DNA of 64,000 nucleotides from Segnochrobactrum spirostomi (GCF_009600605.1 NZ_VWNA01000001.1:558001-622000), one strand, 5' to 3'; shown: positions 50,672 through 60,379, counted from the stretch's first letter. The notes: a model not told the origin generated them from the sequence alone. Made by a program: numbers and translations.

Positions 50672-51682
50672 ATGGTGTTTCGTTCGCGTTTGTCCGGCGC
50701 TCTCCGCGCCGCGGTTCTCTGCGCCGCCGGCCTCGTCGCCTTAGCGGCGACCAACACGGCCTCTGCCGCTCAGCCGACCTTTCTGACCTATGTCGATGCC
50801 GGCTCGCCGCTCGAGCGGCAGCCGCAATTGTGGGCCTCGTTCGGCGGCGAATGGCGGCGCTTCACGATGGATACCGGCTCGACCTCCATCGCCGTCGATT
50901 CCCGGGCGATTCCGAACCTCGCCTCGCTGCCGAATCTCGGCCCCGCCACCCTCACCTACGGCAGCTCGGGCGTCACCTTGGTCGGGTTCCGCGTTCTCGT
51001 GCCGGTGACGATCCGCGGCGCCAACGGTGCCACGATCACGACCAATCCGATTCCCGTCCTCGCAGTCTCTCGGATCACATGCCGGCCCGACGCGCTGCGC
51101 TGCCGGCCAAGCCGGACCGGCGCGCGCACCGCCATGATGGGCATCGGCTACGGCCATGGCCGGCCGGACGCGGTGCGCAACGGCACCCTCGGCAACCCGT
51201 TCATCCACGCGGCCGACCAGACGGCGAAGCTCGGTGCACCGGTGCGGCCGGGCTACATCGTCACCGCGCGCGGCGTCCAGGTCGGCCTCGCGCCGGGCGA
51301 TACCAACCACTTCTCCCTCGTGAAGCTGATCCGGCGGCGCTCCGGCGATTGGTCGCTTCCGAACGCCTGCGTGGCGGTCGACGGCCGCAAGGCCGGCTGC
51401 GGACCGATCAGTGTCGATACGGGGATCGTGCGCATGCTCGTCGCGGTGCCTGGGGCGGAGAACGCGCAGAAGATCGCGGTGAGCATCGGCGACCCCGCGA
51501 AGCCCGCCGCCGCCTATGCGTTCAGCCCCGGCGACGGCAACCCGATGACGCCCGCGGGCATCCGGGAGAAGCCGGCCGGGTACCGCATCTTCGTCAATCC
51601 GGGCCTCCACTTCATCAACGGATTCGACGTCCTCTACGACCCGCTCCAAGGCTACGCCGGCTACCGGCCGAGCGGCGGCTGA
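50672..51682 (+). CDS. Secreted pepsin-like (bilobed) aspartic protease candidate
   Basis: A 336-residue protein with a Sec signal (cleavage likely after TASA, near residue 33). Two catalytic-type motifs are visible: FTMDTGSTSIAV (D67) and PISVDTGIVRMLV (D249). The two Asp are 182 residues apart, as in pepsin (32 and 215). LTYGSSGVTLVGF around Y96 resembles the pepsin flap Tyr and YGSG, and MMGIGYG follows where pepsin has its GLG segment. Cysteines C137/C144 and C233/C243 could form disulfides. I infer an A1-like peptidase, a family uncommon in bacteria; the second motif has Ile rather than Thr/Ser after DTG, so activity is not assured. GGGGAAG precedes the start. Confidence 0.6.
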   Translation: MVFRSRLSGALRAAVLCAAGLVALAATNTASAAQPTFLTYVDAGSPLERQPQLWASFGGEWRRFTMDTGSTSIAVDSRAIPNLASLPNLGPATLTYGSSGVTLVGFRVLVPVTIRGANGATITTNPIPVLAVSRITCRPDALRCRPSRTGARTAMMGIGYGHGRPDAVRNGTLGNPFIHAADQTAKLGAPVRPGYIVTARGVQVGLAPGDTNHFSLVKLIRRRSGDWSLPNACVAVDGRKAGCGPISVDTGIVRMLVAVPGAENAQKIAVSIGDPAKPAAAYAFSPGDGNPMTPAGIREKPAGYRIFVNPGLHFINGFDVLYDPLQGYAGYRPSGG

Positions 51683-51848
51683 AGACGCTCGTCGTCCCGA
51701 ACGGGACAGCGCACAAGCCGAAATCCCGGCCGCTTCCGCGCGAAGCGGCCGGGTGCATCCACCGATCTTCCAAAGATCTACGGTGCGTCCCGCTTTTCGG
51801 CGCACTCCATGCGCTTTCGAAGCGCTTTTCTGCCGTACGCACGGGGCT

Positions 51849-51862
51849 TTGATCCACGTCAG
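51849..51862. promoter_or_regulatory. FNR/FixK-like box upstream of phosphoketolase
   Basis: TTGATCCACGTCAG keeps the left half-site TTGAT exactly and has GTCA- in the right half (consensus ATCAA). It lies 60 bases upstream of the phosphoketolase start, a reasonable activator position. Confidence 0.5.
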
Positions 51863-51921
51863 TGCCGAACAGGGCGACACTCGTCATTGAACAGACGGGA
51901 CCGCTCAAGAGAGGTACGACG

Positions 51922-54339
51922 ATGAACGACCATTCCCCGGCCGAAACGCGCCGCGAGCCGCTCGACGCAGCCGAACTTCATCTGATCGATCGTTATTGGA
52001 AGGCGGCAAATTACCTATCCGTCGGCCAGATCTATCTGCTCGATAACCCGCTTCTGCGCGAGCCACTGAAGTCGGAGCACGTCAAGCCGCGCCTGCTCGG
52101 CCACTGGGGCACGACGCCCGGGCTCAACTTCATCTACGTCCACCTCAATCGTGCGATCCGCGCCCACGACCTCAACGCCATCTATATCTGCGGCCCCGGC
52201 CACGGCGGCCCCGGCATGGTGGCCAACACCTATCTCGAAGGCACCTACAGCGAGATCTATCCGAACATCAGCCGCGACACGGCCGGCCTGAAGAAGCTGT
52301 TCCGCCAGTTCTCCTTCCCCGGCGGCATTCCGAGCCACGCGGCGCCCGAGACGCCGGGCTCGATCCACGAAGGCGGCGAACTCGGCTACGCCCTCGTCCA
52401 CGCCTACGGCGCCGCGCTCGACAACCCCGATCTCGTGGTCGCCTGCGTCGTCGGCGACGGCGAGGCGGAGACGGGACCGCTCGCCGCCTCCTGGCATTCG
52501 AACAAGTTCCTCAACCCCGTCAGCGACGGCGTCGTGCTGCCGATCCTGCATCTCAACGGCTACAAGATCGCCAATCCGACCATCCTCGGTCGCATGAGCG
52601 ACGAGGAATTGCGCAGCCTGTTCATCGGCTACGGCTACGAGCCCTTCTTCGTCGAGGGCGAGGAGCCGGCGGCGATGCATCAGGCGATGGCGGCGACGCT
52701 GGAGACGGTCGCGCACCGCATTCGGGCCATCAAGACACGGGCCCGCGAGAGCGCGGAGCTCCACGGCCGGCCGCGCTGGCCGATGATCATCCTGCGCAGC
52801 CCCAAGGGCTGGACCGGCCCGAAGGAGATCGACGGCAAGAAGGTCGAGGGCTTCTGGCGCTCCCATCAGGTGCCGATGTCGAACGTGCGCGGCAACGAAG
52901 CCCATCTGCGCATCCTCGAAGACTGGATGAAGAGCTACGGCCCGGACGACCTGTTCGACGAGAAGGGCACGCTGAAGCCCGAGCTCGCCGCGCTGGCGCC
53001 GGAGGGCAGCCGCCGCATGGGTGCCAACCCGCATGCCAACGGCGGCCTGTTGCGCCGCGAGCTCAAGCTTCCCGACTTCCACACCCTTGCGGTCGAGGTG
53101 AAGGAACCCGGCGGCACCATCGCCGAGGCGACCCGCGTGATGGGCGTCTACCTCCGCGAAGTGCTGCGCCTCAACGCCGAGGAGCGCAACTTCCGGGTGG
53201 TGGGTCCGGACGAGACCACGTCGAACCGGCTCGATGCGGTGTTCGACGTCACCGAGCGCGTCTGGATGGAGGGCATCGAGCCCTACGACGTCCACCTCGC
53301 CCACGAAGGCCGGGTGATGGAGATCCTGAGCGAGCACCTCTGCCAGGGCTGGCTCGAAGGCTATCTGCTGACCGGGCGCCACGGCTTCTTCTCGTGCTAC
53401 GAGGCGTTCATCCACATCATCGACTCGATGTTCAACCAGCATGCGAAGTGGCTCAAGGCGTCGCGCGAGCTCGGCTGGCGCCGCCCGATCTCCTCGCTCA
53501 ATTATCTGCTGACGTCCCACGTCTGGCGTCAGGACCACAACGGATTCAGCCACCAGGACCCGGGCTTCCTCGACCTCGTGGCGAACAAGAAGGCCGACAC
53601 GGTGCGCATCTATCTGCCGCCGGATGCCAACACCCTTCTGTGGGTCACCGACCACGTCCTGCGAACCTACAACCGCATCAACGTCATCGTGGCGGGCAAG
53701 CAGCCCGCGCCGCAATGGCTGTCCATGGAGGCCGCGGCCAACCATTGCGAGGCCGGCATCGGCATCTGGGAATGGGCGAGCACCGACCATGACGGCGAGG
53801 AGCCGGACCTCGTCATGGCCTGCGCCGGCGACGTGCCGACGCTCGAGACGCTCGCGGCCGTGGACATCCTGCGCCAGGCGCTGCCGAACCTCCGGATCCG
53901 CGTCGTCAACGTGGTCGATCTGATGACGCTTCAGCCGAAGGACGTGCACCCCCACGGCCTGCCGGACCGGGAGTTCGACGGCATCTTCACCACGAACAAG
54001 CCCGTCGTATTCGCCTATCACGGCTATCCGGCGCTGATCCACCGGCTGACCTACAGCCGCACGAACCACGCGAACATCCACGTTCACGGCTTCCAGGAGG
54101 AAGGCACCACCACGACGCCGTTCGACATGGTCGTTTTGAACGAACTCGACCGCTTCCATCTCGCGATGGCCGCGATCGATTGGGTCCCGGGCCTCGCGGT
54201 CAAGGCGGCGCACCTGCGCCAGCAGCTTCGCGACAAGCTCACCCAGCACAAGCTCTATGTCTGCGAGCACGGCGAGGACATGCCGGAGATCCAGGAGTGG
54301 AGCTGGCCCTACAAGACCGCCGCGAACGCCGGCGATTGA
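51922..54339 (+). CDS. xfp: Phosphoketolase (xylulose-5-P/fructose-6-P)
   Basis: An 805-residue thiamine-diphosphate enzyme that splits xylulose 5-phosphate or fructose 6-phosphate to acetyl phosphate. The N-terminus [15 protein letters not shown], the phosphate site [20 protein letters not shown], the TPP/Mg motif [13 protein letters not shown] (about 176-188) and [17 protein letters not shown] (about 532-548) are all canonical for bacterial XFP. The start at 51922 has AGAGAGG upstream. In this neighbourhood it would feed acetyl phosphate/acetate metabolism alongside the aldehyde dehydrogenase; no acetate kinase or phosphotransacetylase is in the window. A hairpin terminator and a 20-bp tandem repeat follow. 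Confidence 0.95.
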   Translation: MNDHSPAETRREPLDAAELHLIDRYWKAANYLSVGQIYLLDNPLLREPLKSEHVKPRLLGHWGTTPGLNFIYVHLNRAIRAHDLNAIYICGPGHGGPGMVANTYLEGTYSEIYPNISRDTAGLKKLFRQFSFPGGIPSHAAPETPGSIHEGGELGYALVHAYGAALDNPDLVVACVVGDGEAETGPLAASWHSNKFLNPVSDGVVLPILHLNGYKIANPTILGRMSDEELRSLFIGYGYEPFFVEGEEPAAMHQAMAATLETVAHRIRAIKTRARESAELHGRPRWPMIILRSPKGWTGPKEIDGKKVEGFWRSHQVPMSNVRGNEAHLRILEDWMKSYGPDDLFDEKGTLKPELAALAPEGSRRMGANPHANGGLLRRELKLPDFHTLAVEVKEPGGTIAEATRVMGVYLREVLRLNAEERNFRVVGPDETTSNRLDAVFDVTERVWMEGIEPYDVHLAHEGRVMEILSEHLCQGWLEGYLLTGRHGFFSCYEAFIHIIDSMFNQHAKWLKASRELGWRRPISSLNYLLTSHVWRQDHNGFSHQDPGFLDLVANKKADTVRIYLPPDANTLLWVTDHVLRTYNRINVIVAGKQPAPQWLSMEAAANHCEAGIGIWEWASTDHDGEEPDLVMACAGDVPTLETLAAVDILRQALPNLRIRVVNVVDLMTLQPKDVHPHGLPDREFDGIFTTNKPVVFAYHGYPALIHRLTYSRTNHANIHVHGFQEEGTTTTPFDMVVLNELDRFHLAMAAIDWVPGLAVKAAHLRQQLRDKLTQHKLYVCEHGEDMPEIQEWSWPYKTAANAGD

Positions 54340-54352
54340 AAGTGACGACCCG

Positions 54353-54380
54353 GCCGGGCGGGCAGCGCGTTCCGCCCGGC
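54353..54380 (+). terminator. Terminator-like hairpin after phosphoketolase
   Basis: GCCGGGCGG and CCGCCCGGC form a perfect 9-bp stem with a 10-base loop, 13 bases past the stop, followed by pyrimidine-rich TCTCTCTC. Confidence 0.6.
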
Positions 54381-54385
54381 TCTCT

Positions 54386-54425
54386 CTCGCGCGAGAGAAC
54401 ACTGCCTCGCGCGAGAGAACACTGC
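54386..54425. repeat. Tandem duplication of a 20-bp palindromic unit
   Basis: CTCGCGCGAGAGAACACTGC occurs twice head to tail. Each unit carries the palindrome CTCGCGCGAG, and the first lies inside the longer palindrome TCTCTCGCGCGAGAGA. It marks the left edge of a low-GC patch. Confidence 0.7.
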
Positions 54426-54476
54426 GCAGCTATCGTTAGGCCGATCAGATCCGCATTGTTGCGCCGAGGCGGCCCG

Positions 54477-55280
54477 TCAAGGCTTTCCCGCGTTGCATGC
54501 CTTCACGGCATTGATGCCGCCAAGGGCCGTTAGGGCCTGCTGTCCGCGCTCTGCGATCTGCTTCCGCCACGCCGCGGAATCCAGCGTCGGAGTGGTATGC
54601 GCCCCTGTCAAGGCGATAAAGTAAACGGGATCTTCGATGTTTCGTTTGGCCCGTCGCACACCGTTCTGAACGACGATAGGATTACTGCCGAGATCTTGGT
54701 GAAGTCGGATCGAAGCCTCGCCCAGCCGGCAACAATCGCCATATACGCCATAAGCGATGGCACCCGTCTTCGGGCGGTAGACCGCCACGAGGTCACCTCG
54801 TGAAAGGCGATATTTCTCCGCATAAGAAGAAGATAGAACGACGTACGGAATCTCGCTGGCATTAACATAGTGCCGCTGCGAGTTTTCAGGGGTATTTTGA
54901 ATCGTCAACTTTGTCGTCGTTACATAGGCTTGACCAGGCAACGGATCGCCCACTCCTTGAATCCTCGGCTCTCCAGACTTTTCAGTCAGAAATCCAACGA
55001 TTTTTACTTTTGAATAATCTTTCGTCTTCTCAGCATTCTGCCAATAAGATCTGCACAGGGCATACCAGTGTTTACGATCATTGAGCGGGGTGCGCGCCAC
55101 GCCGTCTACAATGGCAAATACGCCATCGCAAGTATTTGAAAGCCCCCGACCATCAACGCGGTAAGAGTCCGGCGCACCGTCTGCATCGACACTGAGGCGC
55201 TTTGTGCTCACGCAATCCAGGGCCTGAGCAGTAACCGTTGCTACTCCATATATGAAGAAAAAGGCAAGAATTGTCCTCAT
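54477..55280 (-). CDS. Secreted glycoside-hydrolase-75 (chitosanase)-like protein
   Basis: A 267-residue exported protein with a clear signal peptide (MRTILAFFFIYGVATVTAQA). VDADGAPDSYRVDGRG near the N-terminus, a YVTTTKLTIQN strand, YVNASEIPYVVLSSSYAEKY, GDLVAVYRPKTGAIAYGVYG and GDCCRLGEASIRLHQDLG follow the order of segments seen in GH75 fungal and bacterial chitosanase-like domains (Asp/Glu catalytic region). Whether it cuts chitosan is unproven. Its base composition is close to 50% G+C, far below its neighbours, and it is flanked by AT-rich DNA, so recent acquisition is likely. Confidence 0.55.
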   Translation of the reverse strand: MRTILAFFFIYGVATVTAQALDCVSTKRLSVDADGAPDSYRVDGRGLSNTCDGVFAIVDGVARTPLNDRKHWYALCRSYWQNAEKTKDYSKVKIVGFLTEKSGEPRIQGVGDPLPGQAYVTTTKLTIQNTPENSQRHYVNASEIPYVVLSSSYAEKYRLSRGDLVAVYRPKTGAIAYGVYGDCCRLGEASIRLHQDLGSNPIVVQNGVRRAKRNIEDPVYFIALTGAHTTPTLDSAAWRKQIAERGQQALTALGGINAVKACNAGKP

Positions 55281-55531
55281 ATGCCACCCCCGTACGGATT
55301 AAATTCCCAGATCGAGATTCCCCACTTAGACAACTAAGCCGAGCGCATCTCTACCGCTGATAGAAGCAGCATTCTGGATACCCGTCAAATTCGGCGCAGA
55401 TCTTAATATATTTTATCTAAAGAAACTAAAAAATAACGCCTTTATTGATTCTAACGTGCTGCTATCTATTAAAATGATGCTGCAGGAGCATTCATTGATT
55501 TTTCTATTAGCCTATCATCTCGAAATATTAC
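55281..55531. other. AT-rich intergenic patch
   Basis: About 250 bases of roughly 35-40% G+C with runs such as TTAATATATTTTATC and AAAGAAACTAAAAAATAACG near 55400-55440. No coding frame of substance and no recognisable insertion sequence end is seen. It continues the low-GC character of the GH75-like gene. Confidence 0.6.
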
Positions 55532-56059
55532 TCAAGAAGAGCCGCGGGCATCCTTCTTGGCCTGGGCGACGGCGACGAATTTGGTCACGCGACCGGCCTC
55601 GCCCGGCGCGCCGATCTTGTCGATCCGCGTCTTTTCCTTGAGGTGCATGCCGGTGTTGGCGTGCAGTCCGGCGTCGGGATGGTGCGCGCCGCCAGCGGCG
55701 CGCTTCATCGCCAGCGCACGGCGGGCATTGGCGGTCAGAGCCTCGCGGGCCGCCTTGTCGGCGCGGCGTGTCGCCTCGCGGCGGGCGCGGGTCAGCGCGT
55801 CGGTCAGAACGGCAGCCTTCTGGCGGTTGCCGGCATCGGCCTGATCGAAGCGGATCTCCTGGCGGCCCTTGCCGCGCAAGGCGCGGCGTTGATCGTTGGC
55901 GATCGACTGGGCGCGGTCGCGGCGGTCACGCAGGTGATGGATGAGCGCCTGGAGATCGGCGTGGCTGAGCTCTGCCAGCACCGGATGGCGCGCCTTCTCG
56001 ACGAATTCGAGTTCGGTGTCGGTGAGCAGGCGGCGCTCGTTCTTGCGGGTATGGGCCAC
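55532..56059 (-). CDS. Conserved hypothetical charged helical protein
   Basis: A 175-residue, strongly charged, almost wholly helical protein. It opens HTRKNERRLLTDTELEFVEK and PVLAELSHADLQALIHHLRD, followed by a long Arg/Ala/Lys-rich helix (RARREATRRADKAAREALTA). I recognise the pattern from unnamed rhizobial proteins but no domain with a function. GTG at 56059 is chosen because GGAGAG sits seven bases upstream; a longer frame opens at GTG 56122 with no Shine-Dalgarno. It is plausibly RNA- or DNA-binding by composition only. Confidence 0.6.
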   Translation of the reverse strand: MAHTRKNERRLLTDTELEFVEKARHPVLAELSHADLQALIHHLRDRRDRAQSIANDQRRALRGKGRQEIRFDQADAGNRQKAAVLTDALTRARREATRRADKAAREALTANARRALAMKRAAGGAHHPDAGLHANTGMHLKEKTRIDKIGAPGEAGRVTKFVAVAQAKKDARGSS

Positions 56060-56197
56060 GGCGATCTCTCCATGCACAGGCGGCGGCGCCGACATTCGCG
56101 AGCCGGCGCACGATTCCGTCACGCATCCGCGATCGCAGTGAACCTTTCGTGACAGGCGCGTCGGATCCGCGCGCTCCTCTCCGGCGCGATCCGACGT

Positions 56198-57025
56198 TCA
56201 GAGGACCAAGCGCGAGGCGGCGTCTTCGCCGACGACCCAGCTCCGTCCCGTCCAGAGAGAACGCCGCACCTCGATGCCTCCGGATGCGATCCGGATGATG
56301 TTGAAGGCGTTCGGCTCGCCGCGCACCCGCGTCGAGGTCGCCGTGGAGGCCTGCACGACATAGAGCGGCGCGGGGGCGGCCGGCGACACGGAGACGACCG
56401 GACTGTTGTAGGCCCGGTGCAGGTGACCCGCGAGGACGAGGCGGACGCCGAGCCCCGAGAACAGCGCGAGCGCCGCCTCGGCGCGCCCGACGAGCCTCGT
56501 CTCGGGTGCATCCTCAGGCGGCAGGAACGGATGATGGGCGACGACGATGCGCACCCGCTGCTCGCCGAGCGCCGCGAAATGCCGGCGCGCACGGTCGAGC
56601 TGGCGGCGCCGTAAGCGCCCCCGCGACCAATCCCAGTGCAGCGAGGCCCGCCGGGCCGAGTTGAGCCCGACGACGGCGACCGCGTCGTCGAACCAGATCG
56701 GCTCCACCGTCTCGTCGATCCACCGCCGCCAGCGGCCATAGGGATCGAAGAAGCGTTCGTGGAGCAGATAGGGCGTCAAATCGTGGTTGCCCGGCACGCA
56801 CAGGATCGGCCGATCGAGCGCATCCAGAAAGGCGCGGGCCGCGCGGAACTCGGCCGAGCGCGCGCTCATGGTGAGATCGCCGCTCACCACCACGAGATCG
56901 GGCGCCGCGGCCCGCACCTCCGCGACGAGCGCTTCGACGACGACAGGATCGACGCGGCCGAAATGGAGATCCGAGAGATGGACGAGCGTGGTCGTGCCCG
57001 GCGGCCCGGCTGCGGGATAGCTCAC
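56198..57025 (-). CDS. Calcineurin-like metallophosphoesterase
   Basis: A 275-residue phosphoesterase. The metal motifs are in order: LSDLHFG (D-x-H), VVSGDLTMSA (GD), CVPGNHDLTP (GNHD), VVAHHPFLPP (H) and LAGHLHRAYN (GHxH). The family covers cyclic-nucleotide phosphodiesterases, UDP-diacylglucosamine hydrolases and others; this copy fits the CpdA/ICC-like group. Its start overlaps the stop of the lipid-kinase gene upstream (ATGA), so the two products are made together and may act on the same lipid or nucleotide pathway. Confidence 0.88.
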   Translation of the reverse strand: MSYPAAGPPGTTTLVHLSDLHFGRVDPVVVEALVAEVRAAAPDLVVVSGDLTMSARSAEFRAARAFLDALDRPILCVPGNHDLTPYLLHERFFDPYGRWRRWIDETVEPIWFDDAVAVVGLNSARRASLHWDWSRGRLRRRQLDRARRHFAALGEQRVRIVVAHHPFLPPEDAPETRLVGRAEAALALFSGLGVRLVLAGHLHRAYNSPVVSVSPAAPAPLYVVQASTATSTRVRGEPNAFNIIRIASGGIEVRRSLWTGRSWVVGEDAASRLVL

Positions 57026-57978
57026 GCTGCAACCTCCACACCGCCGGGGCCGGCCGGCGCCGCAGACGCGGTTTCCTCGGCGGGCACGATCACCGTCAGC
57101 GCCCGGGGCCGTATGCGGAACCGCAGGGGCGGCTTCATCAGTCGAACCTCGCCGTCGACCATCATCCGCACCGCGGCACGGTGCGCGGTGATCGCGACCT
57201 GACGGAGCTCATGGGTCTCAAGCCAATGCGCCCGGGCGAGGCCCCAGACCAGCGAGTCGATCGCCGTGTGGAGAAGGCTCCACACCCCGACGCCGCGGGC
57301 GATGTAGAGGGTGAGCACGCCGCCGTCGAGGCTGGTGCGAGTGAAGGGCCTGCCGACCGCGTCGTCGTAGCGGTTGTTGGCGACCATCACGGCCCGGGTC
57401 CGCATCCGCCGCCAGCCGGCCGGCAGGCGGATCGCGACCCCGAGGGCTGGCTCGCGCAGGATGGACAGAATGGTGCGCCGCGCGATCCCCGCCCACGCCA
57501 GGAAGCCGAGCCGCCCACGCCGCGTCTCCCGGTGCTGGGCCACCCGTGCCGGCAGACCGAGCACGGCGTTGCAGAGGAACAGCCGCCCGTTGACCTCGCC
57601 GAGATCGATGGCTTTCTCCTGCCCTCCGGCCGCGACGGCGACCGCCGCCGGCAGCTCGAGCGGAAGCTTCAGGTCGTTCGCCACCATGTTCATGGTGCCG
57701 AGGGGCAGGATCGCGAGCGGCGGCACCGGGCCCTCGCCGTGGCTGCGCCATCCGTGGATCGCGGTCGCGGCGGCGGCGATGCTTCCGTCGCCGCCGCCAA
57801 CGACGAGACGATCCGGCCGCCACGCGAGCGCCTGCTCCATGCGCTCCATGAGGGGACCGTCGAGGAACATCCGATAATCGTGGCCGAGCGCGCGGAGAGC
57901 CGTCTCGACCTCCTCCGCCGCGCTCTCACGTCCGAGCAGGGACCCCGAGGCCACGTTCAGCACAACGGCAAGCCGCAT
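57022..57978 (-). CDS. Diacylglycerol/lipid kinase family protein
   Basis: A 318-residue member of the YegS/DgkB lipid kinase family. The ATP-binding signature LVVGGGDGSIAAAATAI is at about residues 58-74, preceded by the usual VVLNVASGS opening. LAILPLGTMNMVANDL holds the conserved PLGT-N substrate/Mg loop, and AIDLGEVNGRLFLCNAVLGLP follows. The C-terminal domain has MVDGEVRLMKPPLRFRIRP, typical of the family end. The ATG at 57978 has a G-rich Shine-Dalgarno. It overlaps the phosphoesterase by 4 bases. Sphingosine/diacylglycerol phosphorylation is inferred from family. Confidence 0.9.
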   Translation of the reverse strand: MRLAVVLNVASGSLLGRESAAEEVETALRALGHDYRMFLDGPLMERMEQALAWRPDRLVVGGGDGSIAAAATAIHGWRSHGEGPVPPLAILPLGTMNMVANDLKLPLELPAAVAVAAGGQEKAIDLGEVNGRLFLCNAVLGLPARVAQHRETRRGRLGFLAWAGIARRTILSILREPALGVAIRLPAGWRRMRTRAVMVANNRYDDAVGRPFTRTSLDGGVLTLYIARGVGVWSLLHTAIDSLVWGLARAHWLETHELRQVAITAHRAAVRMMVDGEVRLMKPPLRFRIRPRALTVIVPAEETASAAPAGPGGVEVAA

Positions 57979-58195
57979 GAAACTCCCTCCCCCGACCCGC
58001 CCCGTCGGGGCTTCTGTCGGGAACGGCCGACGCACCGCCTGGTTCCGCTTGTCCGTCGCGACCGCACAGCCGTCGACAGGCCATCGAAAGCTCTTCATCT
58101 TCGCGCGCTAGGACCGCACCGACAAGGTGCGGGTCCGAAAGCGCGGCTGACAAGCGGCGCGGACGGGCGAGGTACGAAGCGAGGACACTGCCCCG

Positions 58196-60379
58196 ATGAC
58201 CCTCAACAAGGCCCTGGCCCGTCTGGTTCCACACTGGACCTTGAACAGCCAAGTGCGCTTCTCGCTCGCGCTCCGCACGGCGACCGCCTGCATCGTACCG
58301 GTGGCGATCGGAGGCTTCTTTCATCTGCCGGAGCTCTCGCTCACCGGCGTCGCCGCTTTTCTCTGCTCTCTCGCCGATCCCGGCGGCGCCCTGAGGCTGC
58401 GGATCGCCTCGATGGGCCTCTTCACCGGCCTGTGCGCCCTCGTGGCGGTGATCAGTCTCTCCTATGCGCCGCCCCTGCCGGTGTCGATGGCGATCCTCGG
58501 CCTCTTCGGGTTCGCGCTCAGCTACACGATGGTGTTCGGGACCGCGGCAAGCACCGTCGGCTTGATGCTCTTCACGGAACTCGGCGTGCTCTATTGCATG
58601 CCGGCGATCGGGATCACATCGGCCCTGGAAACGGCGGGCTTTATCCTGGTCGGTGGACTTTGGGCGATGCTGCTCGCGATCGTGGTATGGCGGATCGCGC
58701 CCTATGCGCCGGCGCGCAGCGCCCTCGCCAAGGTCTGGACCAAGCTCGCCGACCTTTCGAGCCAGGTCGAGGCGATCAACGCCATGCCGACCCCCGGCAA
58801 CGCCTGGGCCAAATTGCCGACCGATCATTGGGCTCCGCTCCGGCAGGCGATCGAGGACACTTCCCTCGCCTATTCCGCCCTCCGCCGCGGACGCAGCGGC
58901 AAGAGTGGGCGCGGCGAAGCCCTCATCGCGCTCCGGGGCAACGCCGAGCAGACCTTTCAGCTTTTTCCCGCCCTGACGAGCGCGCTCGAGCTGATGGCGT
59001 CCCGCGGCAGACCGCGCGACAAGTTCCAGCCCGTCCTGCGCAACGTCAGCCGCACTCTGCGCTTTCTCGCCGACGCGACGAACAACGGCATGGACCGTCG
59101 CGTCGAGGCGCTCTCCACGTCGGTCCAGCGCCTCAAGGCGGCGGCCCAGGCGCTCGATGCCGGCGATCCCGTCGAAAGCAGGCTCGCCGTCACGATCGGT
59201 CAGATGGTGCAATGCCTTGAGGAAAGCTGCGACCTGACCGCGGCGGTGCGGGTGCCGGAACACCTAGCCGAGCGTTTCGCGCAGCCGGCGACGCGCCTCT
59301 CCCTCGCCGACATCGGGCGCACGCTGCGGGAGAATTTCACCATCCAATCCGTCGCCTTCCGCCACGCCGTGCGTGCGGCCATCGGCGGAGCGGCGGCGCT
59401 CTATCTCGCCGACGCACTCCATCTCAGCCACGGCTATTGGCTCGTCATCACCACCCTGATGATCCTGACGCCCTACATGGCGACGACGTGGCGACGGATG
59501 CTCGACCGCATTCTCGGCACGATGCTCGGGGCACTCGGTGCCGCCATCGTCCTCATCTATGTCGATCAGCCGATGGAAATCGTGCTCCTCGCCTTCGTCT
59601 TCCTGGTCGGCTCGGAACTGGTGCGCGGCTACGGCTATGCGTTCTATGTGACGTGGATGACCATGGGCTTCCTGATGATCGCCGACCTGTTCTATTTCGG
59701 CGGCGGCATCGGCTGGGAGCTCGCCTTCCTGCGTCTGGTCGACAGCCTGATCGGGGCAGCCTTGGCGACGGCGATCGGCTTCCTCATCTGGCCGCGGTGG
59801 GAAGAGCACACCCTCTCGTTCGCCGCGGCGAAGGGGGTGCGGCAAGGCCGCGATTTCATTCTCACGGCGATGACCCGCCCGCCGCAGCCGCGCGCCGTCA
59901 TTGCAGCCTGCCAGCGCGCCTGCGGTCTCGCCTGCGGCAACATCGAAGCCTCCATTCAGCGGCTCCTCAACGAGCCTCGATTCATCCCCTCGAAGGCGAT
60001 CGAACCGGGGATGTCCATCGCGACCGCCGCCCGCCGCATCTCGGTCCTCTCGATCGACCTGAGCCTCGTTCCGGAGGCGTGCCCCTCGGCGGCGCTCCAG
60101 CCCGTCGCCGCGGCCGCGCGGGCGTGGTTCGACGCGGCGTTCACGGCGATCGCCACCGCACTCGAACAGGTCGAGCCGCCGCCGCCGCTGCCCGATGCGA
60201 TCTCCTGGCCGTCCCCTCACACGGCCATCCCCACGACGAGCGACGAGATGATGGTGGCCACGCTGATGCGCGTCGAGCGCCAGGTCCGCACGCTGCACGA
60301 TGCCGCCGCCCGCCTCGCCGAAGCGCGCGGCGGCGCCGAAGGTCGCGTTGCGGAGCCGGCGCCCGAACAGGCTGCGTGA
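58196..60379 (+). CDS. FUSC-family (AaeB/YccS-like) efflux protein, full-length
   Basis: A 727-residue membrane protein with the full-size FUSC layout: an N-terminal block of about six helices (residues 25-180), a long soluble helical region (about 185-375), a second helical block (about 390-525) and a soluble C-terminus. ALRTATACIVPVAIGGFFHL and AVRAAIGGAAALYLADALHL begin the two halves, and TWRRMLDRILGTMLGALGAA is the conserved post-helix segment. The family exports aromatic carboxylates such as p-hydroxybenzoate or fusaric acid. It is divergent from the lipid kinase; the downstream YbaL gene is 129 bases away. Confidence 0.88.
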   Translation: MTLNKALARLVPHWTLNSQVRFSLALRTATACIVPVAIGGFFHLPELSLTGVAAFLCSLADPGGALRLRIASMGLFTGLCALVAVISLSYAPPLPVSMAILGLFGFALSYTMVFGTAASTVGLMLFTELGVLYCMPAIGITSALETAGFILVGGLWAMLLAIVVWRIAPYAPARSALAKVWTKLADLSSQVEAINAMPTPGNAWAKLPTDHWAPLRQAIEDTSLAYSALRRGRSGKSGRGEALIALRGNAEQTFQLFPALTSALELMASRGRPRDKFQPVLRNVSRTLRFLADATNNGMDRRVEALSTSVQRLKAAAQALDAGDPVESRLAVTIGQMVQCLEESCDLTAAVRVPEHLAERFAQPATRLSLADIGRTLRENFTIQSVAFRHAVRAAIGGAAALYLADALHLSHGYWLVITTLMILTPYMATTWRRMLDRILGTMLGALGAAIVLIYVDQPMEIVLLAFVFLVGSELVRGYGYAFYVTWMTMGFLMIADLFYFGGGIGWELAFLRLVDSLIGAALATAIGFLIWPRWEEHTLSFAAAKGVRQGRDFILTAMTRPPQPRAVIAACQRACGLACGNIEASIQRLLNEPRFIPSKAIEPGMSIATAARRISVLSIDLSLVPEACPSAALQPVAAAARAWFDAAFTAIATALEQVEPPPPLPDAISWPSPHTAIPTTSDEMMVATLMRVERQVRTLHDAAARLAEARGGAEGRVAEPAPEQAA

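Noticed and set aside
54386-54425. Start of a CRISPR or attachment site
   Set aside because: Only two head-to-tail copies and no matching copy was noticed on the far side of the low-GC patch, so neither an array nor flanking att repeats can be supported.
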